64,000 nt of DNA from JAKAAZ01 sp963823595 (GTDB taxonomy: Bacteria; Acidobacteriota; Terriglobia; Terriglobales; Acidobacteriaceae). Positions 19,214-28,628 of the stretch are shown piece by piece (position 1 is the stretch's first letter; each line of letters begins with the position of its first letter). A program made the position numbers and the translations under genes. The stretch covers positions 62,001-126,000 of the forward strand of contig CAWGME010000013.1 in assembly GCA_963823595.1 (NCBI GenBank), in the 5' to 3' direction. The notes below the pieces were generated by a model, which did no database searches, was not told where the DNA came from, and worked only from the letters and a program-made list of their open reading frames with translations.

Positions 19214-20327
19214 ATGACCAGACCGCCGACTGCCGATGTTGTCATCGCGGGAGCTGGAATAATCGGCTTGTCCATTGGCCTGGAACTGCGCCAAAGGGGT
19301 CTTTCCGTCATCGTGCTCGAGCGGCGGCGCGCGATGCAGGGGGCTTCCTGGGCGGCGGGAGGAATGCTGGCCGCGCGCGATCCGGAAAATCCGCCGGCTT
19401 TGTTGCCGCTTTCACTGCGCAGCCTGGATCTCTATCCTGCATATCTTGAAAAAGTGCAGGCGCTTTCGGGCGAGTCGATCCGACTGCGAACGCGGAGAAC
19501 ATTGCAGCAGGCGAACCGTCTGCAATCCGCCAAGGGTGTTGCCACACTTGCAAGACGCGCAGACTTTGGTTCCGGGGCTTGCCGATACCGGGCAGAATTT
19601 TTTTTGGCTCGAAGAAGAAAGCCTCGATCCGCGTGACCTATGCCGCGCGTTGCCCAGGGCCTTTTCAGCGGCCAGGGGGACTCTGCTGGAAGGAAGTCCT
19701 TTGCTGGAGGTGCAGCGATCGGGCTCCCGGATTTTGATCAGAACAGCGCGGGAACGAATCCACGCATCTACCTTTGTGAATTGCTGCGGCGCCTGGGCGG
19801 GCGAGCCGCGGCTGGGCGCCGTGCCGGTGGAACCGGTGAAGGGCCAGATGGTAAACGTGGCGCTCCATCCCGATCGATTGCGCTGCGTGCTTCGCACTCC
19901 GGAGTTTTACGTTATCCCGCGCGGCGATGGCAGGGCGGCGATTGGCGCCACTATCGAGCACGCCGGTTTCGATGAAACAGTGGAGGAGCATCGTATCGCC
20001 GCGTTGCTGCGAATCGTCTCCAACTTGCTGCCCGAGATCAATGATGCGGCGCACCTTGAAAGCTGGGCTGGGCTTCGTCCCGGAACGCCGGATGGGCTGC
20101 CTATTCTTGGCGCCGGAGCAGTGGAGCACTGCTGGCATGCCACCGGGCATTACCGAAACGGAGTGTTGCTCGCGCCGGTCACGGCACGGGTCATCACGCA
20201 GGCAATTTCAGGTGAGGCGCCGGATGTGCCTCTGGAGAATTTTTCATTGTCGCGCTTCCAATCGGCGGCTGTTTCGATCTCCGCCATGATGTCCGCCGAA
20301 GCGGTTCCTAAAACGCTGTCCGGCTAG
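19214..20327 (+). CDS. thiO: Glycine oxidase/FAD-dependent amino-acid oxidase ThiO-like (one frame break)
   Basis: A D-amino-acid-oxidase-fold flavoenzyme. In the ThiO branch it oxidises glycine to the imine used for thiazole synthesis. ADVVIAGAGIIGLSIGLEL is the FAD-binding GxGxxG strand-turn-helix, followed by GASWAAGGMLA, a block typical of ThiO. The first frame fails near 19530, and the next frame continues with LQDAQTLVPGL, FFWLEEESLDP, VNCCGAWAG, PVKGQMV and WAGLRPGTPDGLPILG. Joined, the protein is about 370 residues, normal for the family. No thiamin genes are adjacent, so a catabolic amino-acid oxidase remains possible. The break is most simply a one-base error. Confidence 0.75.
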
Positions 20328-20465
20328 CCCGGCGGGCAGCGCTGCGGTGACAGAGACTGCTCACTGGGTTATAACGGGATGTTGGGTCTCAAGGCATTGT
20401 GTGCCGGACAGTGACCGTTGCGAAACGGTCGGCTGCAACCGGAAATAAGTTTTGGAGAAAATATC

Positions 20466-21599
20466 ATGTCGAGTACTACCGTGGCACGCGGACTGGAAGG
20501 TATTGTTGCTGCCCATTCTGGAATTTGCTGGATTGACGGCGACGCGGGCGTGCTTGCGTATCGCGGCATTGACATTCACGAGCTGGCGGAGAAATCGACC
20601 TTCGCCGAAACCGCGTACTTGTTATGGTTCGGCGAGCTTCCGACGGAAAAGGAACTGGCCGAATTCCGCCGCCATCTGGCGGAGGGACGCGTGCTTCCGC
20701 CGGAAATACTCCGGATGCTCGAGACATTTCCAAAACATGCCATGCCCATGGAAATTTTGCGCACGGTTGTTTCCGCGCTCAGCTTGTATGACCCCGACGA
20801 GAAGGACAATTCGCACGACGCCAATGTCCGCAAAAGCTTTCGCCTGACCTCGCAGATCGCCATGATTGTCGCGGCCTATGACCGCATTCGCAAAGGCAAG
20901 CCGGTCATCCAGCCTGATCCCTCGCTGACCCATGCCGCCAATTTTTTGTGGATGCTTAATGGCGAAAAGCCCTCCTCCACCGCCGAGCGGGCGCTGGACG
21001 TGGCCCTGATCCTGCACGCCGATCACGAGCTGAATGCTTCTACGTTTGCCGCCCGCGTGATTGCAGCCACCCTGTCGGACATGCATTCGGCCATCACCGG
21101 AGCCATCGGCGCGTTGAAGGGCCCGCTGCACGGCGGCGCTAATGAAGCGGTGATGCGCATCCTGTTCGCGATCGATAAGGAAGGTGCCGATCCGGTGGAA
21201 TATGTGCGCAAAATGCTGGCCGATAAAAAGAAGATCTCCGGCTTCGGCCATCGCGTGTATCACACGGAAGATCCGCGCGCGACTCACCTGCGCCGCATGT
21301 CCGAAGACCTGGGCCGGGCGAGCGGCAATCCCAAGTGGTTTGAAATGTCGCGAAAAATCGAATTGTTTGTGAAAAAGGAAAAAAATCTAAACGCGAACGT
21401 GGATTTTTATTCCGCTTCGACCTACACCACGCTCGGCATTGACGTCGATCTGTTCACGCCGATCTTCGCCATCAGCCGCATCGCCGGCTGGGCCGCGCAC
21501 GTGATCGAGCAGCTCGATGACAACCGCCTGATCCGCCCTCGCGCGGAATACAACGGGCCGGCATATCCGGCGAAGTATGTGCCGATCGAGAAGCGCTGA
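20466..21599 (+). CDS. gltA: Citrate synthase
   Basis: A 377-residue citrate synthase, which condenses acetyl-CoA and oxaloacetate at the entry to the TCA cycle. Catalytic blocks are visible: LHADHELNASTFAARV (first active-site His region), GPLHGGANEAV (second His) and ISGFGHRVYHTEDPR (substrate-binding, His and Arg), with the catalytic Asp expected in NANVDFYSAS. The length fits the short Gram-positive/archaeal-type form, which also includes 2-methylcitrate synthases, and sequence motifs alone do not separate the two. The ATG at 20466 has GGAGA eight bases upstream. A longer open frame starts at 20418 without such a site. No propionate genes are nearby, which favours the TCA role. Confidence 0.9.
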   Translation: MSSTTVARGLEGIVAAHSGICWIDGDAGVLAYRGIDIHELAEKSTFAETAYLLWFGELPTEKELAEFRRHLAEGRVLPPEILRMLETFPKHAMPMEILRTVVSALSLYDPDEKDNSHDANVRKSFRLTSQIAMIVAAYDRIRKGKPVIQPDPSLTHAANFLWMLNGEKPSSTAERALDVALILHADHELNASTFAARVIAATLSDMHSAITGAIGALKGPLHGGANEAVMRILFAIDKEGADPVEYVRKMLADKKKISGFGHRVYHTEDPRATHLRRMSEDLGRASGNPKWFEMSRKIELFVKKEKNLNANVDFYSASTYTTLGIDVDLFTPIFAISRIAGWAAHVIEQLDDNRLIRPRAEYNGPAYPAKYVPIEKR

Positions 21600-21845
21600 T
21601 TGGCGAAAGTTATAATGACAAAGAACCCACTTAATCTGGTTGATCGGGCAAGCTACGCCCGGTTGCCGCGCCCAGGAGAAGCTGTCGAAGCATCCCGCAT
21701 TGCATGCTGGCCGGGTTTTTTGTATTTGGCGTTTCTGGAACCTGGGATTCCTGGAGGCGCTGGAGAGTGCGCGGCCGAGTTCCCGGGGCATTTGGCATCC
21801 GGACCACTGCGAGGGACATTCGCTTCGCGAAAGAATGGAGGAAAT

Positions 21846-21944
21846 ATGAACAATCGCGCGGCTGTAGCGGAAAAAGACGCGCATTGGCCTTTCATTGGAG
21901 CGCTCATAGGCATCGGCCTATTCTTCATGTCTTTCGTACGCTGA
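21846..21944 (+). CDS. Candidate small membrane protein (32 aa)
   Basis: A 32-residue open frame starts at ATG 21846 behind a near-perfect GGAGGAAAT ribosome site. It encodes a charged head (NNRAAVAEKDAHW) and one membrane helix (PFIGALIGIGLFFMSFV). The same frame stays open back to 21600, but that part has no good start and low-complexity content. Such one-helix proteins are often missed. Whether it is expressed cannot be told from the sequence. Confidence 0.45.
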   Translation: MNNRAAVAEKDAHWPFIGALIGIGLFFMSFVR

Positions 21945-21989
21945 ATCGCGTTGTGACACAATAGAAGGTTTGCTGAGGCTCTTTTCCGC

Positions 21990-22920
21990 ATGAGCGCAAA
22001 CCCTCTCCGTTCCTCTTTTATCGCGCTGTCGCAGAATAAGCCTCTCCGCCGGTTTGCGGAAAATTCCCGCATGGGACAACGATTATCCGGCCGCTTTATC
22101 GCCGGTCTGCATGTGGCCGACGCGCTCGATGCCGCCGCAGCGCTGAATCGCGAAGGCATTCCCGTTTCGCTCGACAGTCTTGGTGAAAATGTCTATACCG
22201 AGCAGGAGGCGCGGCGCGCCGCCGACGTCTATCATCAACTGCTCGATGCCATTCAGCAGCGCCAACTTGCAGGCCAACGTCAGCCTCAAGCTGACCCAGA
22301 TGGGCCTCGATGTCGATCCCGCGATGGCCCGCGGTATTACCAGTGAGCTGGTGGACCACGCCGCCGCTGCCGACACGTTTGTCCGCGTCGATATGGAAGG
22401 CACGGATTACACCCAGATCACCATCGATATGACCCGCGAAATCCATGCCATCCCAGGCCATGCCGGGCATGTCGGCACGGTGATGCAGTCGTATTTATTC
22501 CGCTGCGAGAATGACGTTCGCACACTGCTGGCCGATGGCATCCGTATCCGGCTCTGCAAGGGCGCGTATCAGGAACCGCCCACGCTGGCCTTCCCGGAGA
22601 AAAAAGATGTAGACGCCAACTACATCAAGATGATGAAGATTCTGCTGACCAGCGGGGTTTATCACGGCATGGCGACGCACGATGAGTCGATCATCCGCGC
22701 AACGAAAAAATTCGTCGCCGAGCAGGGCATCGAAAAGCGCAGCTTCGAATTTCAAATGTTATACGGAGTCCGCCGCGACCTGCAGCGCTCATTGGTAAAG
22801 GAAGGCTATAACATGCGCGTGTACATTCCATTCGGCACGGAATGGTTTCCCTACTTCATGCGCCGGCTTGCGGAACGGCCGGCGAACGCATTGTTCATCG
22901 CCAAGCAGATGCTGAGATAG
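21990..22920 (+). CDS. Proline dehydrogenase (one frame break)
   Basis: An FAD-dependent proline dehydrogenase, oxidising proline to pyrroline-5-carboxylate in a TIM barrel of about 310 residues. The N-terminal piece runs to LLDAIQQ near 22254. One base must then be dropped to continue with ANLQANVSLKLTQMGLD. Later blocks include FVRVDMEGTDYT, IRLCKGAYQEP (substrate/FAD contact), MATHDESII, FEFQMLYGVRRDLQ and VYIPFGTEWFPYFMRRLAERP, all diagnostic of the PRODH family. It is the stand-alone type, not fused to P5C dehydrogenase. No regulator or P5C dehydrogenase gene is adjacent. A sequencing error is the simplest explanation of the break. Confidence 0.82.
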
Positions 22921-22948
22921 CGGTGGACCGCGACCACGCAATAGACAA

Positions 22949-23485
22949 TTAGTAGCGACTGGGGCGAGTTTCCGGCCTGGTTCCTGGTTCTGATCTGCGG
23001 CTGCTGCGGCTAGTCCCAAAACGAAACAAGTCCATGCCTGTGCGGACGGTAGCGACCCATCCGCCCACCTGCCGCAACGGAGCCATCACATTGTCCTGCA
23101 CGATTCTCGTGCCGTGCGCGATCGCATCCAGCGTGTCTGTGATCATGGTGTCGATTCGGTTGACCTGGTGGCGCGTTCTTCCGGTCAGGTCTCCAACCGT
23201 AGATTCGATGTGCTGGACCTGGTCCCGCAGGCGTTCGCTGGCCGTCTGAACATTCACCGTAATGGCGCGGATGCGCGGCGTCATATCGTCGAGCGCGTCG
23301 GCCATGTGGGAAGCGGTTTTCAGGAAGGGCTGCATCTCCCCGCGCAACCTGCCGATCTCTTCCATCGCCTTTTTCTGGGCCGCCTTGGCTGCAATCAGGA
23401 CCGCGAGCAAAATAAACGTCTGCATGAGCACTGCAAACGCGAGTATACCGGTGAACACAAGAAAAACTACGGAGCTGGTTGGCAT
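22949..23485 (-). CDS. Membrane-anchored DUF948-like protein
   Basis: A 178-residue protein with an N-terminal membrane helix (VVFLVFTGILAFAVLMQTFILLAVLIA) and a long amphipathic helical region full of Thr, Val, Ile, Gln and Asp repeats (LKTASHMADALDDMTPRIRAI and onward). This layout matches the DUF948/YoxC-like group of stress or envelope proteins. The last 25 residues are basic and disordered (RSSRRSEPGTRPETRPSRY). A YtxH-like gene lies upstream on the same strand; DUF948 and YtxH proteins are often neighbours in other genomes, which supports the call. Function is unknown. Confidence 0.6.
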   Translation of the reverse strand: MPTSSVVFLVFTGILAFAVLMQTFILLAVLIAAKAAQKKAMEEIGRLRGEMQPFLKTASHMADALDDMTPRIRAITVNVQTASERLRDQVQHIESTVGDLTGRTRHQVNRIDTMITDTLDAIAHGTRIVQDNVMAPLRQVGGWVATVRTGMDLFRFGTSRSSRRSEPGTRPETRPSRY

Positions 23486-23632
23486 TATCGTTCGCCTCTA
23501 CAATGATTTTGCGTTCGCAGAACTTGAATCGCTCGGCATTTGATACCACGAAAGGCGGAACCTCGGCCTGGCTTCTTTACTGCGCGAGACCCGCCGAGGT
23601 TGCGACATGGATACATCTTACGTCGAGAGGGA

Positions 23633-24013
23633 TTAAGAACGGCCGTCGGCCATACCTCCGCGATATCCCTCTTCCTCTTCGTTTCTCGATGGGCGATTCC
23701 GTTCCCCATCACTCTGGCTGCCGGCCACGCGATCCACGATTCCGCTCCAGCGCTCACGCCCTTTATCGGCAATTTCCTTGCCGCGCTCGGCGTATTCGTT
23801 GATCTGGTCGCGGCTTCGATCGACGACAGAATTAATCTGCTCGCGCGCCTGCTTGCTGCGGTTCGCCACATATTCCTTGCTTTCCCGAGCGCCGCTCATC
23901 AAGCCTTCACGCAAATCCCTGCCTGCCTTTGGGGCGAATAAAACGCCGACCAGCGCGCCGAGGCCCAGACCCGCAATAAACCAGCCAATTCCTGTCGATT
24001 CCTGTTGTTCCAT
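23633..24013 (-). CDS. YtxH domain-containing protein
   Basis: A 126-residue protein of the YtxH/GvpP-like type. An N-terminal membrane-associated Gly-rich helix, GWFIAGLGLGALVGVLFAP, is followed by the family turn KAGRDLREGL and an amphipathic helical region with repeating QAREQINSVVDRSRDQINEY. The C-terminus is charged and probably disordered. The start at 24013 has AGGAG nine bases upstream and begins the conserved block, so the open frame reaching 24175 is not used. Members are linked to general stress in Bacillus; a role here is inferred only from similarity. Confidence 0.72.
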   Translation of the reverse strand: MEQQESTGIGWFIAGLGLGALVGVLFAPKAGRDLREGLMSGARESKEYVANRSKQAREQINSVVDRSRDQINEYAERGKEIADKGRERWSGIVDRVAGSQSDGERNRPSRNEEEEGYRGGMADGRS

Positions 24014-24374
24014 GTGCGTATCTCCTGTGCGCAGCAAGTGCGTGCGCGATTGTTGGAATAGTAGCATGCGACCGGCAACGCGCCGGGCAAGCCTTTTCAT
24101 AATCAAGCAGATGCCAATACTCCGGTGGAAGATGCTTTTGCGCCTGGCCCGTTCAGAGTAACCGATGCAAAGCAAACGCAGTCGGATTTTCGAACAGTCT
24201 GCATCCGTCTGGCACAGTCGCCGCAGCTGCTAATTCCGCATTTCTCTGTGGCAGCTATAGTGAAGGAGAGAGTTGGATTTCGGTGTCGCAGTCAATCTGC
24301 CGGTTTCCGCACGCAAGCTGAGTCCTCCACCTGTCGATCCAAGAGCATCTTACAAGCAAGAATTAGGAAGATCC
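24014..24374. promoter_or_regulatory. Divergent intergenic region between the YtxH and GH57 genes
   Basis: A 361-base spacer between two divergent genes that should hold promoters for both. I found no convincing paired -35/-10 boxes, tRNA or hairpin. A short open frame continues the GH57 frame upstream to 24273, but it has a poor start and no family similarity, so I leave it unannotated. Confidence 0.3.
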
Positions 24375-26123
24375 ATGATCGATGACTCCCGGAAATCTCC
24401 GTCCGCTTATTTGACATTTACACTGCATGCTCATCTGCCATACGTGGTGAATCATGGAACCTGGCCGCATGGGTTGGAGTGGCTGCATGAAGCGGCTGCT
24501 GAAACTTACCTGCCGCTGCTGCGTGTGATCGACCGGCTGGAGCGCGACGGGATTGCGCTCAAGGCCAACCTGAACATCTCTCCGATTCTGCTCGAGCAAT
24601 TGGCGCATCCGGTCTTCAAGGCGGAGTTTCCGAACTATCTCGATCGGAAAATCGCTGCAGCCAGGGAGGATGAGGCCTATTTCAATCAAAACGGCGAGCC
24701 TCATTTGGTCGGCACCGCCCGCTATTGGCAGAGCTTTTTCCAGCAGGCGGTGGACGATTTCCGCGCGCTCGACGGTGACATCATTCGCGCCTTCCGCCAG
24801 GCTGCCGAGCGCAAGCTGATCGACATCATTACCTGCGGCGCAACCCATGGATATTTCCCGCTGCTCGGCACCGATGAATCAATCCGTGCCCAGGTGCAGA
24901 CGGGCGTGGCCACTCATCAACGCCATATCGGCAAACATCCGCGCGGCATCTGGCTGCCGGAATGCGCCTATCGTCCGGCTGGCATGTGGAGCTATCCCGT
25001 AATCCCGCACGGCAGCACCAAACCCTGGCCACCGTTCGATCGCAAGGGCGTGGAAGAACCGCTCGAAGATGCCAAGATCGATTTCTTTTTTGTGGACACG
25101 CACCTGATCGAGGCATCGGTCATGTTTACTCCCTATGAGCTCCGCGCTGGCGGCGCGGTAGGGGTGGCGGCTTCGCTGGCGTTTGAAACCTGTGAGCCGC
25201 ATCGCTCACTCTACAAAACTTATTATGTGGATGGGCCGCGCGCGCACCGCCGGCCTGTCGCGATTTTTCCTCGCGATCCGCGGACTGGTCTGCAGGTGTG
25301 GAGCGGCGACGCCGGATATCCGGGAGATAGCAATTATCTGGATTTTCACAAGAAGCGTTTCCCCGGCGGCCACCGTTACTGGCAGGTCACTGGATCGAAG
25401 ATCGACTTGGCGTACAAGACGCCATACTACCCGGAAAAAGCAGCGGCCCTCACCCGCGCGCACGCCGAGCATTATGTCAGCCTGGTCGTGGATTCGCTCA
25501 AGCCCGGATTCAAAGACCCGGTTCCGTCGATTCTTACCTCGCCTTTCGACGCGGAACTCTTCGGTCACTGGTGGTTTGAAGGCACGCTCTGGCTGGAACA
25601 TGTAGCGCGCATCATGGCGCGGCCGGAAATTAAAATCGCGCTGACCAGTTGCGCGGATTATTTAGACCGCTATCAGACGGAAGGTTTTCTGGCACTCCCC
25701 GAAGGTTCATGGGGCAAGAACGGCAGCAACGAAGTTTGGTTGAACCCGGACACGCGCTGGACCTGGGAATATCTTTACCCCGCCGAAATTGCGCTCCGCG
25801 ATGCGGCCAGCTCTGCTGGCTGGAAAGGCCATCCGCAGGGAGAACGCATCCTGAAGCAGTGGTGCCGCGAGCTGCTGCTGCTGGAATCTTCCGACTGGCA
25901 GTTCCTCATCACGACCGAAGCCGCGCGCGACTACGCCGAGGACCGCTTCAATGAGCACCTGGCATCGTTTCAGGCGATTGAAAAAATGTGGCAGCTGCAC
26001 TGCTCCGGAGGAACGTTGACCGAACAGGACAAAGCTCATCTATCGGAGATTGAAACCCAGGACAGCGTCTTCGCGGAGGTCGATCCAAGCCTGTGGGCGC
26101 GACAGGAATCTGCGGTGTCGTGA
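24375..26123 (+). CDS. GH57 glycoside hydrolase, 1,4-alpha-glucan branching enzyme-like
   Basis: A 582-residue GH57 enzyme. Family motifs appear in order: LTFTLHAHLPYV (motif 1), WLPECAYRP with the expected Glu nucleophile at about residue 196, and SPFDAELFGHWWFEG with the acid/base Asp at about residue 392. GH57 branching enzymes place these residues near 184 and 353 in about 520 residues, so the spacing agrees, and the C-terminal helical region (DUF1957-like) is also present. The enzyme would move alpha-1,4 chains to alpha-1,6 branches in glycogen or trehalose metabolism. The ATG at 24375 follows AGGAAG. GH57 amylases remain an alternative, but the ELFGHWWFEG block is typical of branching enzymes. 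Confidence 0.85.
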   Translation: MIDDSRKSPSAYLTFTLHAHLPYVVNHGTWPHGLEWLHEAAAETYLPLLRVIDRLERDGIALKANLNISPILLEQLAHPVFKAEFPNYLDRKIAAAREDEAYFNQNGEPHLVGTARYWQSFFQQAVDDFRALDGDIIRAFRQAAERKLIDIITCGATHGYFPLLGTDESIRAQVQTGVATHQRHIGKHPRGIWLPECAYRPAGMWSYPVIPHGSTKPWPPFDRKGVEEPLEDAKIDFFFVDTHLIEASVMFTPYELRAGGAVGVAASLAFETCEPHRSLYKTYYVDGPRAHRRPVAIFPRDPRTGLQVWSGDAGYPGDSNYLDFHKKRFPGGHRYWQVTGSKIDLAYKTPYYPEKAAALTRAHAEHYVSLVVDSLKPGFKDPVPSILTSPFDAELFGHWWFEGTLWLEHVARIMARPEIKIALTSCADYLDRYQTEGFLALPEGSWGKNGSNEVWLNPDTRWTWEYLYPAEIALRDAASSAGWKGHPQGERILKQWCRELLLLESSDWQFLITTEAARDYAEDRFNEHLASFQAIEKMWQLHCSGGTLTEQDKAHLSEIETQDSVFAEVDPSLWARQESAVS

Positions 26124-26277
26124 TCGTGTTACGCTGAGCAGCGCCTGAAAATCGCCTGCATGTTTTCTGACACTTAGCAGAGAAGCGAAAGACCGTCTCT
26201 GTTTCCATACAACTTCATCGGCGGCTCGGGGAATCCTATGGTCGTATCTTGGAACGAATCCCCCAATTGGAGGCGTT

Positions 26278-27432
26278 ATGTCACGCCGCTTTTGCACCAT
26301 GTTCTGCCTGGTTTCTTCGCTACTCATCGGTTCTTCACTTGCAGCATCCGCCGCCAGTGCAGCGCCCGTCGCATATATCTATGTCTCCAGCAACTACGCT
26401 GGAAGCGCCAATCGCATCGTTGCATACGCAGCGGCCTCCGACGGCCAACTTAAGCTTGTTCCGGGTTCGCCATTCACCGCCAACCTGGCGAACATGGCGG
26501 TGAATGGAAAATATCTCTTCGGCTCGAGCCCTACCGGGGCGGCGATCCACTCGTTCACCATCGGCTCGAACGGCGCTATCAACTCAATCCATACCGCCGA
26601 TATTCAGAAGTACCCGAACAGCAGTTGCGCCGCGTCCGGCGCGCTGTACCTCGACCGTACTGGCACCACGTTGTATCCCTTCACGTCTATTGCGGACTGC
26701 AGTTACGGCGACAATGCTTTTCAATCCCTCAAGATTGAAGAATCCACCGGTGCGCTAGCGTACATGTCGGAAACAATGGCCGGGCAGGATTCTTATTATC
26801 CGCTCGCCTTCATGGCGAACAACGTCTATGCCTACGACGCATCCTGCATTGATGGGATGAGGGACATCGCCGGCTATAAGCGAAAGAGCAGCGGTTCGCT
26901 GGTCAACATCAGCATTGGCGCACCCTATCCCACCGCGCCGCATAATGATTTCTATTGTCCGTGGTATGCCACGGCCGATAACGCCAACCACCTCGCAATC
27001 GACCTGGAAGCCGTCAACAAATACACGATCAACCCGACAGGAAGCGCCGATCAGATCGCCACCTATACGGTGAATGAATCCAATGGCAATCTAACCACGA
27101 CCAGCACCGAGAAAAACATGCCTCATACCGCGGTGGTGAGCGTGACAGCTATGAAAGCAGCGCCATCGGGAAAACTTCTGGCAGTCGGCGGAACGAGAGG
27201 CCTGCAGATATTTCACTTCAACGGAGGGGGACCGCTCACCGCAGCTACCGGCCTGCTTACCTCAGATGAAATCGATCAGGTTTTTTGGGATAACGACAAT
27301 CATCTGTATGCCATCAGCACCTCTCACGGCAAGCTCTTCGTCTTCACCGTGAGCGGCACCAGTCACAGTCAGGCGCCCGGCTCCCCTTACACCGTCGCCA
27401 AGCCTCAGAGTTTGGTCGTTCAGCCCAGGTAA
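26278..27432 (+). CDS. Secreted beta-propeller protein, lactonase-like
   Basis: A 384-residue exported protein with a signal peptide (residues 1-29, ending near SAASAAPVAY). The mature part has repeated blade-like units: YIYVSSNYAGSANRIVAYAA, KLVPGSPFTANLANMAVNGK, and a last one with APGSPYTVAKPQSLVVQP. These GSP(F/Y) turns are characteristic of the 6-phosphogluconolactonase/YVTN-like propellers that are very common in Acidobacteria. Enzymatic activity is not demonstrated for these secreted forms. GGAGG precedes the ATG. The gene converges on mnmA, with a strong shared terminator. Confidence 0.72.
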   Translation: MSRRFCTMFCLVSSLLIGSSLAASAASAAPVAYIYVSSNYAGSANRIVAYAAASDGQLKLVPGSPFTANLANMAVNGKYLFGSSPTGAAIHSFTIGSNGAINSIHTADIQKYPNSSCAASGALYLDRTGTTLYPFTSIADCSYGDNAFQSLKIEESTGALAYMSETMAGQDSYYPLAFMANNVYAYDASCIDGMRDIAGYKRKSSGSLVNISIGAPYPTAPHNDFYCPWYATADNANHLAIDLEAVNKYTINPTGSADQIATYTVNESNGNLTTTSTEKNMPHTAVVSVTAMKAAPSGKLLAVGGTRGLQIFHFNGGGPLTAATGLLTSDEIDQVFWDNDNHLYAISTSHGKLFVFTVSGTSHSQAPGSPYTVAKPQSLVVQPR

Positions 27433-27442
27433 TCTGAAGAGC

Positions 27443-27489
27443 AATTCGCTGCGAAGGGAGCCGAAGTTCGACTCCCTTCGCAGCGAATT
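27443..27489. terminator. Bidirectional terminator between propeller gene and mnmA
   Basis: An 18-pair perfect stem: AATTCGCTGCGAAGGGAG at 27443-27460 with its exact complement at 27472-27489, separated by an 11-base loop. A short T run follows. It lies between two converging genes and should stop transcription from both. Confidence 0.75.
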
Positions 27490-27497
27490 TCCCTGGT

Positions 27498-28628
27498 CTA
27501 CAGAATCCAGCCGCCGCCAATGACTTCGTCTCCGTCATAGAAGACGGCCGCCTGTCCCGGAGTCACCGCGCGCTGCGGGACATCGAACGTCGCTGTGACT
27601 TGATCGTGCGCCGACATCGTGAGCGTCGCCCACGCGGGTTCATGCCGATGCCGAATCTTCACCTGCGCGCGCATCTCGCCTTCAAGATGCGGAATCGCAA
27701 TCCAGTTCAGCCGGTTGGCCCGCAGCGTTGGTGAAACCAGTTCTTCACTCCCGCCCACGACAACTTTCCTGTCGGCCCCGTTGATCCCAATCACGTAAAG
27801 CGGCGAACCGGTTGCAACACCCCCGGTGCTGCCCAGTCCCAGTCCTTTGCGCTGCCCGATGGTGAAGTTATGAATCCCGGCGTGATGGCCAACCACTTCG
27901 CCGGAGGCCGTCACCAATTCGCCGCTGGTATCGGGCATGGCTTCCCCCTGCTCCGCAAGATAGGCGTCGAGAAACTGCTTGTAATCGCCGCCGGGGATAA
28001 AGCAGATCTCCTGCGAGTCCGGCTTATTCGCGAGCGCGAGGCCCTGCTCGCGCGCCAGTTCGCGGACATCGGGCTTCCTGTAGTTTCCCAGCGGAAACAG
28101 GCTGCGGCTGAGCTGCTCCTGGGTCAAGCCGAACAGAAAATATGTCTGGTCCTTGCTGGTGTCGGCGGGACGCTTCAGAATCCAGCGATTGCGCTCCGGG
28201 TCATATTCATTGCGCGCATAGTGACCTGTCGCAATGCGTTCCGCGCCGATCTGGCGCGCCGTGTCGAGCAGCTGCGCAAACTTCAAGTGGTTGTTGCAAA
28301 GCGTGCAGGGCACCGGCGTGCGTCCGCTGAGGTACTCGCGCACAAAGGGCTGCACCACATCGTGCTCAAAACGGTCCTGCTGATTGACAACGTAATAAGG
28401 AATGCCGAGATGTTCGGCCACGCGTCGCGCGTCGTAGACGTCGTCGAGCGAGCAGCAACGGCCCTCGCTCGTCTCCGGCATGCCGGGCCTGCCCGCAAGC
28501 CGGCGCTGATTCCAAAGCTGCAGCGTCAGGCCGACGAGGTTGTACCCTTCGGACTTCAGCATGGCGGCCACCGTCGAGGAATCGACTCCACCGGACATGG
28601 CTACGGCAATAGTTTCAGGAGCGGGCAT
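27498..28628 (-). CDS. mnmA: tRNA-specific 2-thiouridylase MnmA
   Basis: A 376-residue enzyme that thiolates U34 in tRNA for Lys, Glu and Gln. AVAMSGGVDSS is the ATP-pyrophosphatase loop. The two catalytic cysteines lie in PCTLCNNHLKF (near residue 110) and SQEICFIPGGDY (near 206). YARNEYDP, SKDQTYFLFGL and NFTIGQRKGLGLGS are family blocks, followed by the C-terminal beta barrel to the end. The start overlaps the 3' end of the cysteine desulfurase gene by 14 bases. Desulfurase supplying sulphur to MnmA is the known pathway, so the pair forms a functional operon. Confidence 0.95.
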   Translation of the reverse strand: MPAPETIAVAMSGGVDSSTVAAMLKSEGYNLVGLTLQLWNQRRLAGRPGMPETSEGRCCSLDDVYDARRVAEHLGIPYYVVNQQDRFEHDVVQPFVREYLSGRTPVPCTLCNNHLKFAQLLDTARQIGAERIATGHYARNEYDPERNRWILKRPADTSKDQTYFLFGLTQEQLSRSLFPLGNYRKPDVRELAREQGLALANKPDSQEICFIPGGDYKQFLDAYLAEQGEAMPDTSGELVTASGEVVGHHAGIHNFTIGQRKGLGLGSTGGVATGSPLYVIGINGADRKVVVGGSEELVSPTLRANRLNWIAIPHLEGEMRAQVKIRHRHEPAWATLTMSAHDQVTATFDVPQRAVTPGQAAVFYDGDEVIGGGWIL

